NCBI GenBank assembly: GCA_023419375.1
Contig: JAEZYD010000067.1
Location: 1-64,000 of the forward strand
Length of the DNA: 64,000 nt
Direction of reading: 5' to 3'
DNA from: Pseudomonadota bacterium
Lineage (GTDB): Bacteria > Desulfobacterota > Desulfovibrionia > Desulfovibrionales > Desulfovibrionaceae
A program made the position numbers and the translations under genes. Below the pieces are notes generated by a model. It searched no databases. It was not told the origin of the DNA and saw only the letters and a list, made by a program, of their open reading frames with translations. Shown here one piece after another: positions 17,032 to 26,239 of the stretch; position 1 is the stretch's first letter, and every line of letters starts with the position of its first letter.

Positions 17032-17061
17032 GGGGCTTGCCCCCGTCTTTGGTGTAGAGCC
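17032..17061 (-). repeat. ISL3-type terminal inverted repeat, copy 3 (right end)
   Basis: Inverted, it begins GGCTCTACACCAAAGACGGG, the best preserved of the three copies. It lies 47 nt after the stop of the transposase remnant, where the right end of such an element is expected. The outer end faces the rplL terminator about 90 nt away. Confidence 0.6.
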
Positions 17062-17151
17062 GTCTTTGTAGAGCTGGGAAAGGCCTGAAGGTACTGAGCC
17101 TGGTAGATAGCAGGCCTCTGCGGAACAGCTCCTGCGCCCAGTAGAAAGCAA

Positions 17152-17182
17152 TAAAAAAGGCGGAACCCGAAGGTTCCGCCTC
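17152..17182 (-). terminator. Terminator of the rplL operon
   Basis: A perfect 9-bp stem (17159-17167 with 17172-17180) with a CGAA/TTCG tetraloop is followed on the minus strand by a run of six T. It lies 22 nt after the rplL stop, so transcription ends here rather than continuing into rpoB. Confidence 0.88.
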
Positions 17183-17204
17183 AAAAGCACGGTGTAAACC
17201 GAAC

Positions 17205-17585
17205 TTACTTCACTTCGACGGTGGCGCCGGCTTCGGTCAGCTGCTTCTTGGCATCTTCAGCTTCTTCCTTGGACACGCCTTCCTTCAGGGTAGCGGGGGC
17301 GCCGTCAACCTTTTCCTTGGCTTCCTTGAGGCCCAGGCTGGTCAGAGCGCGCACAACCTTGATGACGCCGATCTTGTTGGCGCCAGCTTCCTTCAGGATA
17401 ACGTCGAACTCGGTCTTTTCTTCAGCGGCTTCAGCAGCGGCAGCGGGGGCAGCCATCATCATGGCGGCGGCAGGCGCAGCGGCGGAAACGCCGAACTTTT
17501 CTTCGAGTTCCTTGATGAACTCAGAAAGTTCGAGAACGGTCATATTGGAGATAAATTCAACAACTTCTTCTTTGGTAACGGCCAT
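17205..17585 (-). CDS. rplL: 50S ribosomal protein L7/L12
   Basis: A 126-residue stalk protein: an N-terminal dimerisation helix, an Ala-rich hinge (residues about 35-55), and a C-terminal factor-binding domain (KTEFDVILKEAGANKIGVIKVVR, LGLKEAKEKVDGAPATLKEGVSK). It recruits elongation factors to the ribosome. A good AGGAG precedes the ATG. It is the last gene of the cluster rplK-rplA-rplJ-rplL. In most bacteria rpoB follows directly; here a terminator and an IS remnant follow. Confidence 0.98.
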   Translation of the reverse strand: MAVTKEEVVEFISNMTVLELSEFIKELEEKFGVSAAAPAAAMMMAAPAAAAEAAEEKTEFDVILKEAGANKIGVIKVVRALTSLGLKEAKEKVDGAPATLKEGVSKEEAEDAKKQLTEAGATVEVK

Positions 17586-17636
17586 GATAAGTCTCCTGAT
17601 CTTTGGCTTTAGTGCAAATAATTCGATGGTTGCTTG

Positions 17637-18161
17637 CTATGCGGCGTTGGATTTCTGATCTTCGATGCCCTTGAGGGCATAAAGCAGACCACGCACCACG
17701 TTGGCGAACAGCGAAACAAAGTTGGTGGGCACGGCGTTCATGGTGCCGAGCAACTGACCGAGGAGCTGTTCCCTTCCGGGCAGCTTGGCCAGTGCGTCAA
17801 TCTGGGCGGCGGTCATAGCCTTGCCGTCCAGGCTGGCGCAGCGAAGCTCAAAGAGCTTGCTTTGCTTGGCAAAATCGCTGAGCGCCTTGGCCACCGCCAC
17901 GGGGTCATCGAACCCAAAGGCTACGCCGCAGTTATCATGGAAATTATCCTTGATAGCGTTGTGCGTACCGTCGGTCAGAGCAATACGGGCAAGCGTGTTT
18001 TTAACGACGAGATATTCGCCGCCTGCATTACGCAGGGAAACGCGCAGGTTCGTCAGCTCTTCCACCGTCATGCCCTTGAAGTCCGTGATAACCGCAAAAG
18101 AAGCCTTTTCGGCGCGGGCCTTGACGGCTTCAATAATTACGGCTTTTCCAGACCTGTTCAC
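17637..18161 (-). CDS. rplJ: 50S ribosomal protein L10
   Basis: A 174-residue stalk-base protein with the typical SFAVITDFKGMTVEELTNLR N-terminus and a C-terminal helix that binds L7/L12 dimers. The start codon is GTG at 18161, preceded by GAGAGG. It is preceded by a structured leader (18172-18318) expected to bind L10-L12 for autoregulation, and followed 51 nt later by rplL. Confidence 0.97.
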   Translation of the reverse strand: MNRSGKAVIIEAVKARAEKASFAVITDFKGMTVEELTNLRVSLRNAGGEYLVVKNTLARIALTDGTHNAIKDNFHDNCGVAFGFDDPVAVAKALSDFAKQSKLFELRCASLDGKAMTAAQIDALAKLPGREQLLGQLLGTMNAVPTNFVSLFANVVRGLLYALKGIEDQKSNAA

Positions 18162-18171
18162 GTGATACCTC

Positions 18172-18318
18172 TCACGTTCGGGGTTGCCAGGTGGAATGCC
18201 GAGCCAAAGAAGAAGTGTCTGGACAGGGTATTAAGAGCTTGCGCCCACCTGCCGTCTTCGACTCGAATTCCGTATCCTTAGACAGATTGTGGGCGCACTG
18301 ACATACAGCGCGCCCACA
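18172..18318 (-). ncRNA. L10 leader (autoregulatory mRNA element) of rplJ-rplL
   Basis: The rplA-rplJ gap carries, on the minus strand, GACGGCAGG and TTAATACCCTG arms resembling the L10-binding kink-turn stem of ribosomal leader RNAs. Just upstream is a hairpin pairing 18288-18296 with 18310-18318. The same 18289-18296 segment is also complementary to 18241-18248, so two mutually exclusive structures are possible. The element type is established knowledge for this operon; the boundaries are approximate. Confidence 0.6.
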
Positions 18319-18329
18319 GCCTTGAGAGC

Positions 18330-19037
18330 TTAGCCCTCAAGAAATTTTTTAACCTGAGCCATGTCGACCTTGAAGCCGGGGCCCATGGTGGTGGACACAG
18401 CCATGGAGAGCATGTAGCTGCCCTTGGCGGCGGAAGGCTTCAGGCGGTTCACGGCGTCAAGCAGGGCCTTGAGGTTGCCCAGAATCTTTTCGGGGCCAAA
18501 GGAGACCTTGCCAAGGGGAGCGTGCAGCACGCCAGCCTTGTCAACCTTGAAGTCCACGCGACCAGCCTTAAGTTCGGTAACGGCCTTGGTCACATCAAAG
18601 GTGACGGAGCCGGTCTTGGCGTTGGGCATAAGGCCACGGGGGCCAAGCACGCGACCGATCTGACCAACAAGAGCCATAACGTCGGGGGTAGCCACGGCGG
18701 CGTCAAAATCGAGGCAGCCTTCCTTGACCTTGGCGACCAGGTCTTCGGCACCCACAACGTCTGCACCGGCTTCGCGGGCTTCCGCCTGCTTTTCGCCCTT
18801 ACAGAACACGGCCACGCGAACAGTCTTGCCAAGCCCGTGGGGCAGGGTCACAGCGCCGCGAACCATCTGGTCGGAATATTTGGGGTCAACGCCGAGGCGC
18901 ACGGCCACGTCAACAGTTTCGTCAAATTTGGCAAAGGAAGCGCCAAGTGATTTGCTGACGGCGTCTTCAATGCTGAAGCGTTCCTGAAGGTTGCTACCTT
19001 CAAGCGCCTTGCGGAAATTCTTGCCATGTCTGGGCAT
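18330..19037 (-). CDS. rplA: 50S ribosomal protein L1
   Basis: A 235-residue protein, the normal length for L1, from the start at 19037 (MPRHGKNFRKAL) after an AAAGGA site. The conserved core GLGKTVRVAVFCKG, GPRGLMPNAKTGSV and GKVSFGPEKILGN is present. It binds 23S rRNA at the L1 stalk and commonly represses its own operon. It lies between rplK and rplJ. Confidence 0.97.
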   Translation of the reverse strand: MPRHGKNFRKALEGSNLQERFSIEDAVSKSLGASFAKFDETVDVAVRLGVDPKYSDQMVRGAVTLPHGLGKTVRVAVFCKGEKQAEAREAGADVVGAEDLVAKVKEGCLDFDAAVATPDVMALVGQIGRVLGPRGLMPNAKTGSVTFDVTKAVTELKAGRVDFKVDKAGVLHAPLGKVSFGPEKILGNLKALLDAVNRLKPSAAKGSYMLSMAVSTTMGPGFKVDMAQVKKFLEG

Positions 19038-19207
19038 GAGATAATCCTTTCGTTTTGCATCTCCTGCCGAACTTTGTCTTGCGCAAAGGCGGCAGTACAA
19101 TTGATTTCAACGATGGCTGCATAGCGTTTAAAAGCAATCGCAGCCGTAAGACCAGTGTGCCGTATATGCAACGAGCGCCCAAGGGCGCTCACGGCTTTAA
19201 ATGGGCC

Positions 19208-19630
19208 TTACTTAACGTCAATGCCCATGCTGCGAGCGGTACCAGCAATGGACTTCACCGCTGATTCAATGCTGGCAGCATTCAGATCGGGCAGCTTCAG
19301 CTTGGCGATTTCTTCAATCTGCGCCATGCTCAGGCTACCAACCTTGTTACGGTTGGGTTCGCCGGAACCCTTTTCGATCTTGGCGGCTTTCATGATCAGC
19401 ACCGAGGCCGGGGGGGTCTTGGTGATGAAGGTGAAAGAGCGGTCGGCGTACACGGTGATGACCACAGGAATGATCGTGCCCTTCTGTTCCATGGTGCGGG
19501 CATTGAATTCCTTGCAGAAACCCATGATGTTCAGGCCGTGCTGACCGAGGGCAGGACCAACCGGCGGCGAGGGGTTAGCCGCGCCAGCGGGGATCTGCAG
19601 TTTGATTTTGGCAACTTCTTTCTTGGCCAT
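19208..19630 (-). CDS. rplK: 50S ribosomal protein L11
   Basis: A 140-residue protein with the proline-rich N-domain (IPAGAANPSPPVGPALGQHGLNI) that contacts the GTPase-associated centre, and the C-terminal rRNA-binding domain ending ARSMGIDVK. It follows nusG by about 65 nt on the minus strand. Confidence 0.98.
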   Translation of the reverse strand: MAKKEVAKIKLQIPAGAANPSPPVGPALGQHGLNIMGFCKEFNARTMEQKGTIIPVVITVYADRSFTFITKTPPASVLIMKAAKIEKGSGEPNRNKVGSLSMAQIEEIAKLKLPDLNAASIESAVKSIAGTARSMGIDVK

Positions 19631-19695
19631 TTGAGTTATCCTTCATCGCTGCTCGCGCAGTTCAAGGCAAAGCCCTGTCGCGCGGGGGCAAGTCA

Positions 19696-20268
19696 TTAAC
19701 CTTTGGATACCTGCACAAAATCCAGTTCCACAGGGGTCTGACGACCAAAAATGGAAACGGAAACGCGCAGTTTCCCCTTGTCGTAGTTGACGTCTTCCAC
19801 AACGCCATTGAAGCCGCCAAACGGCCCTTCAATAACGCGTACTTCGTCGCCGCGGTCAAAGTTGAACTTGGGCCTTGGCGTTTCCTGGCGAGACTCCATC
19901 AGGGAGAGAATGCGCTGTGCTTCACTCTCACGCATTGGGGTAGGACGGTTTTTGCCGCCCACAAAGCCGGTGACCTTGGGGATGGACTGTACCAGATGCC
20001 AGGAAAGATCCGTCATGGTCATACGCACCATGACATACCCGGGATAGAACTTGCGCGTAGAGGTGCGCTGCTGTCCACCCTTGGTAGGTTCAATAACCTT
20101 TTCAGTGGGAACAACAACTTCCTCAATAAGCCCTTCATCCTGCCCGGTGCGGCGCAACTCGTTAATGGTCTTCTGCACACGCTGCTCGAAACCCGAGTAG
20201 GTGTGCACGATGTACCAGCGAGCCTTTTTGCAGAGCTCGGAAGTTTCGTCGATAACAGGGTCTTTCAT
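19696..20268 (-). CDS. nusG: Transcription termination/antitermination factor NusG
   Basis: A 190-residue protein with an NGN domain (ARWYIVHTYSGFEQRVQ, KFYPGYVMVRM, VTGFVGGKN) and a C-terminal KOW domain (DEVRVIEGPFGGFNGVVEDV). It binds RNA polymerase and couples to Rho or ribosomal S10. It lies 8 nt after secE, as in most bacteria. Confidence 0.98.
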   Translation of the reverse strand: MKDPVIDETSELCKKARWYIVHTYSGFEQRVQKTINELRRTGQDEGLIEEVVVPTEKVIEPTKGGQQRTSTRKFYPGYVMVRMTMTDLSWHLVQSIPKVTGFVGGKNRPTPMRESEAQRILSLMESRQETPRPKFNFDRGDEVRVIEGPFGGFNGVVEDVNYDKGKLRVSVSIFGRQTPVELDFVQVSKG

Positions 20269-20276
20269 ATCGGCCT

Positions 20277-20516
20277 TCAGGACAATAGGGTCTTGATCAG
20301 GGAAGACAGACCAAAGTCCACCAGCCCCAGGATGACAGCCATCACGGCTACAAAGCCCAAAACGGCCAAGGTGGCTTTGCGCGTTTCCTGCAACGTAGGC
20401 CAGGTGACCTTGCGCAATTCGGCCTTGGCGTCCTCAACGTAGCGAGTAAACCGTACGACAGGGTTCGGGCCTTTGTCCGCCTTAAGGTCGGCAGCTTGAG
20501 CTTGTTTTTTTGCCAT
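20277..20516 (-). CDS. secE: Preprotein translocase subunit SecE
   Basis: A 79-residue single-span form: a Lys-rich N-terminus, the conserved amphipathic stretch DAKAELRKVTWPTLQETRKA, then one transmembrane helix (about 50-72). The start at 20516 is chosen because an extension would run into the tRNA-Trp gene. It is an essential part of the SecYEG channel. Confidence 0.95.
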   Translation of the reverse strand: MAKKQAQAADLKADKGPNPVVRFTRYVEDAKAELRKVTWPTLQETRKATLAVLGFVAVMAVILGLVDFGLSSLIKTLLS

Positions 20517-20538
20517 GGTGTAATCCGGAGATAAAAAA

Positions 20539-20615
20539 TGGCAGGGCAGGAGGGATTCGAACCCCCAACATGCGGTTTTGGAGACCGCCGCTCTAGCCGT
20601 TAGAGCTACTGCCCT
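20539..20615 (-). tRNA. tRNA-Trp (CCA anticodon)
   Basis: A 77-nt cloverleaf: acceptor arms AGGGCAG/CTGCCCT with encoded CCA, a D arm, anticodon loop CTCCAAA reading CCA, and the T arm with TTCGAAT. It lies between rpmG and secE in the same operon orientation. Confidence 0.97.
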
Positions 20616-20659
20616 GCACACCGTCCGGGGGGCTTATCGCCCCCCGGCGGAAGTTTATT

Positions 20660-20809
20660 TTACCTGGTTTCGCGATGCACAGTGTGCTTCTTATCCCAGG
20701 GACAATACTTTTTCATTTCCAGCCGACCGGTAGTGTTTTTCTTGTTCTTCCGGGTGCTGTAGTTGCGGCGCTTGCACTCAGTGCAGGCCAGTATGATATT
20801 AACTCGCAT
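20660..20809 (-). CDS. rpmG: 50S ribosomal protein L33
   Basis: A 49-residue protein with the L33 pattern: CTECKRRNY, KNTTGRLEMKKYCPWDKKHT and a terminal RETR. The first Cys pair is intact but the second is reduced to the single Cys in KKYCPW, so zinc binding may be lost. The start lies 3 nt after the tuf stop, so it is probably translated by coupling with tuf. Confidence 0.93.
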   Translation of the reverse strand: MRVNIILACTECKRRNYSTRKNKKNTTGRLEMKKYCPWDKKHTVHRETR

Positions 20810-20812
20810 ATG

Positions 20813-22006
<1,194 letters not shown>

Positions 22007-22221
22007 TGTACGTCTCCCTGGAGAAAAAAATGTTTGCGTTTTACCTGCGTTACTAAATTCGTTTTGAATTCGTAGAGCTGTAACGCCTGCTCCTCGCGTA
22101 ACGGCTGCGGCAGTGGGAAGTTCCGTTGGGCGGCCCGCTATCCGCATTCAGTCCCTGGACACCAGGGAACGTGCATTGGCGGACAAGGTGACTGAGGGGG
22201 AGGCGGAATCAGGCAGGATTT

Positions 22222-22297
22222 TGGAGCGGGAAACGGGATTCGAACCCGCAACCCTCAGCTTGGAAGGCTGATGCTCTAGCCGTTGAGCTATTCCCGC
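22222..22297 (-). tRNA. tRNA-Gly (TCC anticodon)
   Basis: A 76-nt cloverleaf with GCGGGAA/TTCCCGC acceptor arms, anticodon loop reading TCC, T loop TTCGAAT and encoded CCA. It lies upstream of tuf. Confidence 0.97.
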
Positions 22298-22397
22298 ACG
22301 CTACCGTAGTTCCCCGACAGGCGTCCTGTCTCCTACAGCCAAGGCAGTTTATTCAAACCAGCCACCAACCGTCCAGTATTTGGCGACGGAAAAGTGG

Positions 22398-22483
22398 TGG
22401 TGGAGGGGGGTGGATTTGAACCACCGAAGTCTTACGACGACAGATTTACAGTCTGTTCCCTTTGGCCACTCGGGAACCCCTCC
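22398..22483 (-). tRNA. tRNA-Tyr (GTA anticodon)
   Basis: An 86-nt class II tRNA with GGAGGGG/CCCCTCC acceptor arms, anticodon GTA, a long variable arm and encoded CCA. Confidence 0.97.
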
Positions 22484-22529
22484 ACTCTTGCCGAAAAGTC
22501 GGAAAGTCCGATCTTCGTTCAGCTTCTTG

Positions 22530-22605
22530 TGGAGCTGGCGATGGGACTCGAACCCGCAACCTGCTGATTACAAATCAGCTGCTCTGCCAGTTGAGCTACG
22601 CCAGC
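22530..22605 (-). tRNA. tRNA-Thr (TGT anticodon)
   Basis: A 76-nt cloverleaf with GCTGGCG/CGCCAGC acceptor arms, anticodon TGT and encoded CCA. It is the first gene of the Thr-Tyr-Gly-tuf-Trp arrangement seen in many proteobacteria. Confidence 0.97.
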
Positions 22606-22740
22606 GGCAACACAGCTTATTAGCGATTTTCAATTTGCTTTGCAAGCAAAATTTTCGCTTTGGCTCAAATTTTTTCAAATTATAGTGAGCCGTGCTGCTT
22701 TTTACCGTTTTTCGCGCCTTTGCGCGGAAACGATTTGGCC

Positions 22741-23607
22741 TTATAGCCCTTTCCTCGCCAATGTGCAACGGTTTAATTGGGCAATATCCCGTTTATTTTC
22801 AATTTTTTTAAAAATTCCCGTGGCAGCCAGCATTTCTTGTACGGCTTCTGCCTGATTTGCTCCGTGTTCCAGCAAAATCCAGCCGCCGTTTTGCAGAGCC
22901 AGCGCGGCTGCATCCACCGCTGCCTTAAGGTGGAGCAGGCCGTTATTTTCAGAGAACAGGGCGCTGTGCGGCTCGTTGTGCAGCACTTCATTCATGACCA
23001 TGTGCCGCTCGGCATCAGCTATATACGGAGGGTTGCTCACAAGCAGTCGCAGCGATTCCGGCTTGAGCGGCGGGGTGAGCATGTCAGCCCGCAACGCCGT
23101 AATCCTGTTGCCCACACTGTGTCGTTCCGCGTTCTGCGCGGCAACGGCAATGGCATTGGGGCAGATATCCAGCAGAATACCGCTCCAGCCGGTGCGCTCA
23201 GCCGCCAGAGTGATGCCGATGCAGCCCGTGCCGGTGCCCAGGTCTGCAAAGTTGAGGCGCTCTTCCGGCAGAAGCTCCAGGGCATTGTCCACAATGAGTT
23301 CTGTTTCCGGTCTGGGAATGAGGGTGTGCGGCGTAACCGCAAAGTCGCGGCCATAAAATTCCTTGCGCCCGATGATCTGGGCCAGAGGTTGCCCTGTGGC
23401 CCGGCGGGCCACCAGCGCCAGAAAATCATTCTCCTCACTGGCCGTCAGCTCCCGCCCTGCCTCCAGAATGCAAAACAGGCGGGCGGAGCCGGAAGGATCG
23501 CCCTTGAGAGTCTCGCGCGCCAGCACTTCTGCGCAAAGGCGGGGACTGTCCACCCCCGCCTTTGTCAGTTGCTCTGTCGCGTCATCTATATGTTGCTTGA
23601 GTCGCAC
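22741..23607 (-). CDS. prmC: Peptide chain release factor N5-glutamine methyltransferase
   Basis: A 288-residue SAM enzyme. It has an N-terminal helical release-factor-binding domain, IPRPETE at the junction, motif I FADLGTGTGCIGI and the catalytic NPPY in LLVSNPPYIAD. It methylates the GGQ glutamine of RF1/RF2. It starts 5 nt after the lon stop, so the two are co-transcribed. Usually prmC sits beside prfA; here it is with lon. Confidence 0.94.
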   Translation of the reverse strand: MRLKQHIDDATEQLTKAGVDSPRLCAEVLARETLKGDPSGSARLFCILEAGRELTASEENDFLALVARRATGQPLAQIIGRKEFYGRDFAVTPHTLIPRPETELIVDNALELLPEERLNFADLGTGTGCIGITLAAERTGWSGILLDICPNAIAVAAQNAERHSVGNRITALRADMLTPPLKPESLRLLVSNPPYIADAERHMVMNEVLHNEPHSALFSENNGLLHLKAAVDAAALALQNGGWILLEHGANQAEAVQEMLAATGIFKKIENKRDIAQLNRCTLARKGL

Positions 23608-23612
23608 GAATG

Positions 23613-26213
23613 TCAGGCTCCGGCTTCTGCGGGGCGTTTGGGCTTTCTTGCTCCAACGGTTTTGCTTGTTCCCGCGCCTTTGGCAGCAACGCCAGTGGAT
23701 TCTTCCACCTTGTTTTTGCCGCCCTTGCCCGTTGTGGAGCTGCCGCGCCCGCCCTTGGTTTCAAACACGATGGGCTGCAGCTCGTCATAATGGTGCACAG
23801 GGTGCACGGTGATGCGCTTGAGCAGTTCCTTGGGCACATCCTCAAGGTCTTTGACGTTCTGGTGCGGGATGACCACATGCTTGAGGCCGCGCGCCACGCC
23901 CGCCAGGATTTTCTCCTTGATGCCGCCCACAGGCAGCACCCGGCCCTGCAGGGTGATCTCGCCGGTCATGCACAGGTCTGCGCGCACACGCCGCCCGCTC
24001 AGGGCGGAGATGAGGGCCGTGGTCAGCGTAACGCCCGCCGAGGGGCCGTCCTTGGGCGTCGCGCCCGCAGGCACGTGCACATGCAGGTCGTATTGTGACA
24101 CAAAGCCGGGGTCAACGCCAAGCTCTTCCGCACGACTGCGGATGTAGCTCAAAGCCGCCTGGGCGCTTTCCTTCATCACATCGCCAAGCTGTCCGGTGAG
24201 GGTGAGGCCGCCCTTGCCCTTCATGACAGTGGCTTCAACCGTGAGCACTTCGCCGCCGGCTGGCGTCCAGGCCAGGCCCAGAGCCATGCCGGGCATGAGC
24301 TTCTTTTCCTTTTCGTCTTCGATAAAGCGGGGCGCGCCCAGCAGCTTTTCCACATCGGCCACGTCAACCATAAAGGGCGGTTTTTTGCCCTCGGCCTTAC
24401 GGCGGGCCAGTTTGCGGCAAATGGAGGAAAGCTCGCGTTCAAGGTTGCGCAGCCCGGCCTCGCGCGTGTATTCGCGGATGATCTTTTCCAGGGCTTCTTC
24501 CGTCAGTTCCACATCCTTGGGGGCAAGGCCGTTGTCTTCCACCTTCTTGGGCAGCAGATGCTTGCGCGCGATCTGGGCCTTTTCCTGCAAGGTGTACCCG
24601 GGCAGGGAAATGACTTCCATACGGTCGCGCAGGGCCGCCGGGATGGTTTCCAGATGGTTGGCCGTGCAAAGGAACATAACCTTTGAAAGATCAAAGGGCA
24701 CGTTCAGGTAGTGGTCGCTGAAGGTGTAGTTCTGTTCCGGATCAAGCACTTCCAGCAGGGCGGACGAGGGATCGCCCCTGAAATCCGCGCCCAGCTTGTC
24801 CACTTCGTCCAGCACGATAACGGGGTTGCGCGTTCCGGCCTGCTTGAGGGCCTGAATGATGCGCCCCGGCATGGCGCCGATGTAGGTGCGCCGATGCCCG
24901 CGGATTTCCGCCTCATCATGCATGCCGCCCAGCGAGAGCCGCTGGAATTTGCGGCCCAGCGCCCGCGCAATGGAGCGCCCAAGCGAGGTTTTGCCCACGC
25001 CGGGAGGGCCCGCAAAGCAGAGGATCGGCCCCTTGGACTGCGGATTGAGTTTGCGTACGCTCAGAAATTCAAGGATGCGGTCCTTGATTTTGTCGAGCCC
25101 GCAGTGATCGTCGTCAAGAATTTCCTTGGCGTGGACAATATCCAGCCTGTCGCGCGAGAGCTTTTTCCACGGCAGTTCCACCAGCCAGTCAAGGTAGGTG
25201 CGCACCACGTTGGCCTCGGAAGAATCTGCGTGCATGCCCGAAAGGCGGCGCAGCTGCTTGTCGGCTTCCTTGCGCACGTCCTTGGGCAGGCCTGCTTTTT
25301 CAAGGGCCTGCTTGAGGTTTTCAAGGTCTTCCTCGCCGTCTTCGTCCTTGTCGCCCAGTTCGGTGCGGATAGCCTTGAGCTGCTCGCGCAAAAAGTAGTC
25401 CTTCTGCGCCTTGTCCATGCCCTCGCGGGCCGAACTCTGGATGCGCGCCTGCACGGTGGCGACTTCCACCTCGCGCTGCAACTGGGTGTTGACCAGCATG
25501 AGGCGGTCAATGGGATTTTCCGCCTCCAGAATGCGCTGGGCATCGGCGGTCTTCATGCGCATATTGGCGGCGATAAGGTCGGCCAGGCGGCCCGGATCGT
25601 CCACTCCCTGCAATACTGCAAGCACGTCGGGCGAGGAAAGGCCGCGCAGGGTCAGCACCTTTTCGCTCTGCTCGCGCACGGAGCGCAACAGAGCCTCCAC
25701 CGTGGCGTCCACCACGGGGATTTGCTCGGGCAGGGTTTCAATGCGCGCTTCAAGGAAGGGTTCCACCTGACGGTAGCCCGTAACCCGTGCGCGGCTGACA
25801 CCCTGCACAAGAATTTTCACCCGCGAATCGGGCATCTTGAGCATGCGCATGACCTGTACCACCGTGCCGACCTCGTAGAGGTCTTCCGGCTTGGGGTCTT
25901 CGGTGGCTTCTTCTTTTTGCGCGCACACAAGCAGGTGCCGTCCGTTTTTCAGCGCCGCGTCCACGGCCTGCACGGATTTGTCGCGCCCGATAAAGAGCGG
26001 CAGGATCATGTAGTTAAAGATAACCACGTCGCGCACGGGCAACACGGGCAGCGTGTCGGGAATGCTCTGCGCCGCCGTATTGATGCTGCCCTCGTGATCC
26101 AGCGTTTCAGGCGCGTTCAAATCCGCCTTGTCCGTTTCGCTGTCGATGGCAGGCTCTGCCTCGATGGGTTCTTCCTGATGCAGCAAAATGTCTTTTTCAT
26201 TGATGTCAGCCAT
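23613..26213 (-). CDS. lon: ATP-dependent Lon protease
   Basis: An 866-residue protease: N-terminal substrate domain (LPVLPVRDVVIFNYMILPLFIG), a central AAA+ module with Walker A GPPGVGKTS and Walker B PVIVLDEVDKLG, and a C-terminal peptidase domain with the catalytic Ser in KDGPSAG and Lys in GGIKEKILAG. The tail after about residue 820 is Lys/Gly-rich and probably disordered. The start at 26213 follows GGGGAG. It degrades damaged and regulatory proteins. It lies between radC and prmC. Confidence 0.97.
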   Translation of the reverse strand: MADINEKDILLHQEEPIEAEPAIDSETDKADLNAPETLDHEGSINTAAQSIPDTLPVLPVRDVVIFNYMILPLFIGRDKSVQAVDAALKNGRHLLVCAQKEEATEDPKPEDLYEVGTVVQVMRMLKMPDSRVKILVQGVSRARVTGYRQVEPFLEARIETLPEQIPVVDATVEALLRSVREQSEKVLTLRGLSSPDVLAVLQGVDDPGRLADLIAANMRMKTADAQRILEAENPIDRLMLVNTQLQREVEVATVQARIQSSAREGMDKAQKDYFLREQLKAIRTELGDKDEDGEEDLENLKQALEKAGLPKDVRKEADKQLRRLSGMHADSSEANVVRTYLDWLVELPWKKLSRDRLDIVHAKEILDDDHCGLDKIKDRILEFLSVRKLNPQSKGPILCFAGPPGVGKTSLGRSIARALGRKFQRLSLGGMHDEAEIRGHRRTYIGAMPGRIIQALKQAGTRNPVIVLDEVDKLGADFRGDPSSALLEVLDPEQNYTFSDHYLNVPFDLSKVMFLCTANHLETIPAALRDRMEVISLPGYTLQEKAQIARKHLLPKKVEDNGLAPKDVELTEEALEKIIREYTREAGLRNLERELSSICRKLARRKAEGKKPPFMVDVADVEKLLGAPRFIEDEKEKKLMPGMALGLAWTPAGGEVLTVEATVMKGKGGLTLTGQLGDVMKESAQAALSYIRSRAEELGVDPGFVSQYDLHVHVPAGATPKDGPSAGVTLTTALISALSGRRVRADLCMTGEITLQGRVLPVGGIKEKILAGVARGLKHVVIPHQNVKDLEDVPKELLKRITVHPVHHYDELQPIVFETKGGRGSSTTGKGGKNKVEESTGVAAKGAGTSKTVGARKPKRPAEAGA

Positions 26214-26239
26214 ATATATTCTCCCCGACTGCTTTCGAT

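Noticed and set aside
16951..17190. 79-codon minus-strand frame across the IS end
   Set aside because: The recognisable coding is the transposase tail on the plus strand; the minus frame spans the inverted repeat and the rplL terminator.
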